The position numbers and the translations under genes are program-made. This document shows positions 46,121 through 48,086 of a stretch of 48,086 nt of DNA, one piece after another. Every line of letters starts with the position of its first letter. Positions within the stretch are counted from its first letter, which is position 1. Source of the DNA: a virus; the IMG/VR virus record IMGVR_UViG_3300018891_000003, positions 1 through 48,086 of that record; one strand, 5' to 3'. The notes beneath the pieces are model-generated. The model was not told the DNA's origin, did no database searches, and worked only from the letters and a program-made list of their open reading frames with translations.

Positions 46121-47833
46121 TTATGCCCCCTCTGCATTGATTAAGTCCACTGTCTTGTTAATGACAGACAGAGTTTTAACACCTAACAGGTCAAATTTCA
46201 CTAACCCTAATTCCTCACATACTCCCATATCTACTGCAGACATTGGCTCCCCATACTTATCTTCCATAAGAGGAATCACTTCATCCAGTGGTCTGTCTGC
46301 TATGATGTAAGCACAAGCATGTTGGGAAAAATGCCTTACCCTTCCCTCAATCTGTTTGGCATACTTCCATATAGAGTGTTCATACTGCTTCATGTACTTT
46401 CTAAATTCTTCACTTTCATTGTAGGCTTCTTCTAGTGTAATAGAAGGTCTGTCAGGAATACTTTTAGCTATGGCATCACCAAGGCTATATGGGTAGCCAC
46501 ACACCCTTACAACATCCCTGATTACCCCTTTAGCACCAAAGGTTCCATAAGTAACTACAGAGCAAACTTTGTCATGACCATATTTCTCTTTAAGATACCT
46601 GACCACTGCCCCTCTGTCTGCAAAGTCCACATCAATATCAGGTAGGGAGTTCCTTTCAGGGTTTAAGAATCTTTCAAACAGTAAGCCATATCTGATAGGG
46701 TCTAGTTCCACTATCCCTAGGAGCCATGAAACCAGTGAGCCACCTGCAGAACCCCTTCCATAGCCCACCACTATTCCATTATCCCTTGCCCATTTAATGA
46801 AGTCCTGAACAATCAGGAAGTATCCACTAAAACCTTTATTGATGATAACATCAAACTCATACAAAATTCTGTCTACATACACCTTCTGTTCCTGTTTGGA
46901 AAGTTTATTTAATCCCCTTCTTGTCCATCCTTCTCTGCATAGTTGCTTCAAATATTCTTCTTCAGTCTTAAATGGGGCAGGAACAGGGAATTTAGGTAAC
47001 TTTATGCTTGTATCAATCTCATAACCCTCTACCTGTTCTGCAATCTTTACAGTGGTTTCTACTGCTTCCCTTGCCACTGCTTCAGGAACACCAGTAAACT
47101 CCATCAGTTGCTTTATAACTTCCTCACCTTCTGACCAATAGTTATGCTTATAAACATCACTATCAAAGTCCCCTATCTTGGTAAGAACCCTATGGGTTAG
47201 GTAATCATCTTTCCTTAAGTAGTGAACATCTTGAGTGGCTACAATGCCTACCCCTAAATCTTTATACCATGAAGCATAAGCCTGATTGACTTTCTTCTGC
47301 ATGGTATGTTCATTAGGTTGTATCTCAAGGTAAAAATCATTACCAAAAATCTTTTTAAATCTTTTGATGGTCTTTTTAGCCCCAAGGTAGTCCCCTTCAG
47401 CAATCTGCCTTTGACTTACCCCTGCCAAACATGCTGATAAGCAGATAAGACCATCCTTGTACTGTTCTAATAATTTATAATCTATCCTTGGTCTGTTATA
47501 AAAGCCTTTTAAGTGGGAAATAGTTGTTAGCTTAAGGAGATTTTTTAAGCCTTGAGTGTTCTTTGCTAAAAGAACTAGATGGTAATGTCTTGTGCCTTTT
47601 TCTTTGATAGAAATATCTTCTGTGATATATACCTCATTCCCTACAATAGCTTTCACACCATGTTTTCTTCCTGCCTTGATAAAATCCCAAAAGTCATTCA
47701 TCACACCATGATTAGTTAATGCTACTGCAGGTTGCCCTAATTCCTTGGCTCTTAAGACAATTTCTTCAGCACTTGCCATCCCATCCAATGTACTCATTTG
47801 GGAGTGTAAGTGGAGTTGACAAAAGAAGTCCAT
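46121..47833 (-). CDS. dnaE: DNA polymerase III alpha, N-terminal part (PHP and palm)
   Basis: PHP domain at the start (CQLHLHSQMSTLDG, ALTNHGVM, GNEVYI), then polymerase palm: GYGRGSAGGSLVSWLLGI, LPDIDVDFADRG (two catalytic Asp), HFSQHACAYIIA and GLVKFDLLGVKTLSVIN (third catalytic Asp). It stops 15 codons later, where an ordinary DnaE would go on into the fingers. Thus all three catalytic Asp are in this 570-residue chain. Stop and next GTG are 3 bp apart. Confidence 0.9.
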   Translation of the reverse strand: MDFFCQLHLHSQMSTLDGMASAEEIVLRAKELGQPAVALTNHGVMNDFWDFIKAGRKHGVKAIVGNEVYITEDISIKEKGTRHYHLVLLAKNTQGLKNLLKLTTISHLKGFYNRPRIDYKLLEQYKDGLICLSACLAGVSQRQIAEGDYLGAKKTIKRFKKIFGNDFYLEIQPNEHTMQKKVNQAYASWYKDLGVGIVATQDVHYLRKDDYLTHRVLTKIGDFDSDVYKHNYWSEGEEVIKQLMEFTGVPEAVAREAVETTVKIAEQVEGYEIDTSIKLPKFPVPAPFKTEEEYLKQLCREGWTRRGLNKLSKQEQKVYVDRILYEFDVIINKGFSGYFLIVQDFIKWARDNGIVVGYGRGSAGGSLVSWLLGIVELDPIRYGLLFERFLNPERNSLPDIDVDFADRGAVVRYLKEKYGHDKVCSVVTYGTFGAKGVIRDVVRVCGYPYSLGDAIAKSIPDRPSITLEEAYNESEEFRKYMKQYEHSIWKYAKQIEGRVRHFSQHACAYIIADRPLDEVIPLMEDKYGEPMSAVDMGVCEELGLVKFDLLGVKTLSVINKTVDLINAEGA

Positions 47834-48018
47834 TAGAATCTTCCTTTCTTGTGGGAGTTATTTTTATACTGGGGCTTCTTCTTCTGCCCTATTTCCTTAA
47901 TCTTGTCCTGTAAAAGTCTAATTTGCCTTTTTTGATTTTTATTTTTCCTTCTTAAGTTGGCTATTGTCCTTTTTAGGATGCTGATTTGTTCCTCAAGTTT
48001 CTTAACTTGTTCATCCAT
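47833..48018 (-). CDS. small basic coiled-coil protein, 61 aa
   Basis: Heptad helix (KKLEEQISILKRTIANLRRK) with many Lys/Arg/Gln and a basic tail (KKKPQYKNNSHKKGRF). ATG 48018 follows the leader AACAATATAAAGGGG. It lies between tRNA-Arg(UCU) and dnaE and overlaps dnaE by one base. Possibly a polymerase-associated or DNA-binding peptide. Confidence 0.6.
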   Translation of the reverse strand: MDEQVKKLEEQISILKRTIANLRRKNKNQKRQIRLLQDKIKEIGQKKKPQYKNNSHKKGRF

Positions 48019-48086
48019 CCCTTTTGTCCCCTTTATATTGTTAATAAAGCCCCCTTGCTAGGATTTGAACCTAGTCTAAAGGATTA
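47960..48086. repeat. terminal direct repeat, second copy
   Basis: Identical to 1-127. It includes the start of the 61-aa gene and the 3' part of tRNA-Arg(UCU). Confidence 0.95.

Larger units (their letters stand above)
771..46980. repeat. dispersed 8-mer TGGGGCAG, about 39 copies
   Basis: Plus-strand starts: 771, 2379, 3255, 5645, 8419, 11028, 13613, 15962, 16172, 17603, 18770, 20969, 26153, 30759, 34396, 34689, 35933, 39078, 40740, 43092, 45112, 46973. Reverse orientation (CTGCCCCA): 8627, 11615, 12076, 16441, 20281, 21906, 23638, 24788, 26876, 31107, 35014, 35178, 37366, 39360, 40367, 41785, 43969. It occurs in genes in several reading frames and between genes, so selection is on DNA, not protein. 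Confidence 0.9.

Overview
The window is a complete circular bacteriophage genome. Bases 1-127 and 47960-48086 are identical, so the unique length is 47,959 bp and the repeat is most simply an assembly-overlap artefact. The DNA is AT-rich. Ribosome-binding sites are AAAGG/GGGGG type and promoters are sigma-A type with a strict 17-bp spacer. The replication initiator resembles a Bacillus-type winged-helix family, and the head genes are the Mu-like set seen in Firmicutes siphophages. Together these suggest a low-GC Gram-positive (Bacillales-like) host. The exact host cannot be read from the sequence.

Layout. Almost everything is transcribed on the minus strand, so coordinates run backwards along the transcripts. 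(1) Replication and nucleotide block A, 6745 down to 392: a ssDNA-binding/annealing-like protein with an SSB-type tail, two small proteins, DnaB helicase, a coiled-coil protein, ThyX, a small protein and class II ribonucleotide reductase. (2) A promoter at 347-375 drives tRNA-Arg(CCU) and tRNA-Arg(UCU). Across the contig junction it continues into block B, 48018 down to 40461: a DNA polymerase III alpha split into two genes around a 78-codon ORF, small proteins, a Cas4-like nuclease, MazG-like and DUF1599-like proteins, an Hjc-like resolvase and a phage sigma factor. (3) A region of short, individually promoted genes (39.4-34.7 kb) includes ArdA antirestriction, two long non-coding stretches, a phased A-tract array and a candidate plus-strand RNA. 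(4) The late region runs from 34343 down to 12950: TerS, TerL, portal with a frameshifted MuF extension, protease/scaffold, capsid cement, major capsid, head-tail joining, tail tube, tail chaperones with a frameshift, tape measure, distal tail, a 1264-residue tail fibre/hub, holins and a two-LysM amidase. (5) The plasmid/lysogeny segment (12.8-6.9 kb) has a short serine recombinase, a double-XRE zinc-ribbon regulator, ParA, a ribbon-helix-helix partner, a winged-helix replication protein beside an origin-like repeat region, a small structured RNA, and XRE regulators flanking a membrane protein. ParAB plus Rep and no tyrosine integrase suggest a phage-plasmid prophage.

The outstanding property is genomic. 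By eye I find only four CpG dinucleotides in 48 kb and no GATC; GGCC and GC(A/T)GC also seem absent. CGN arginine codons are essentially unused, and the phage carries exactly the two tRNAs that read AGA and AGG. The 8-mer TGGGGCAG occurs about 39 times on both strands where less than one copy is expected. A motif CTAC-N5-TGAACTATT occurs upstream of late genes and may be the promoter of the encoded sigma factor. The portal gene ends in a canonical GGGAAAG slippery site followed by an 11-bp stem, in frame with a MuF gene that has no start codon.

Counts were made by eye and gene names rest on recognition of motifs and gene order; no database search was run.
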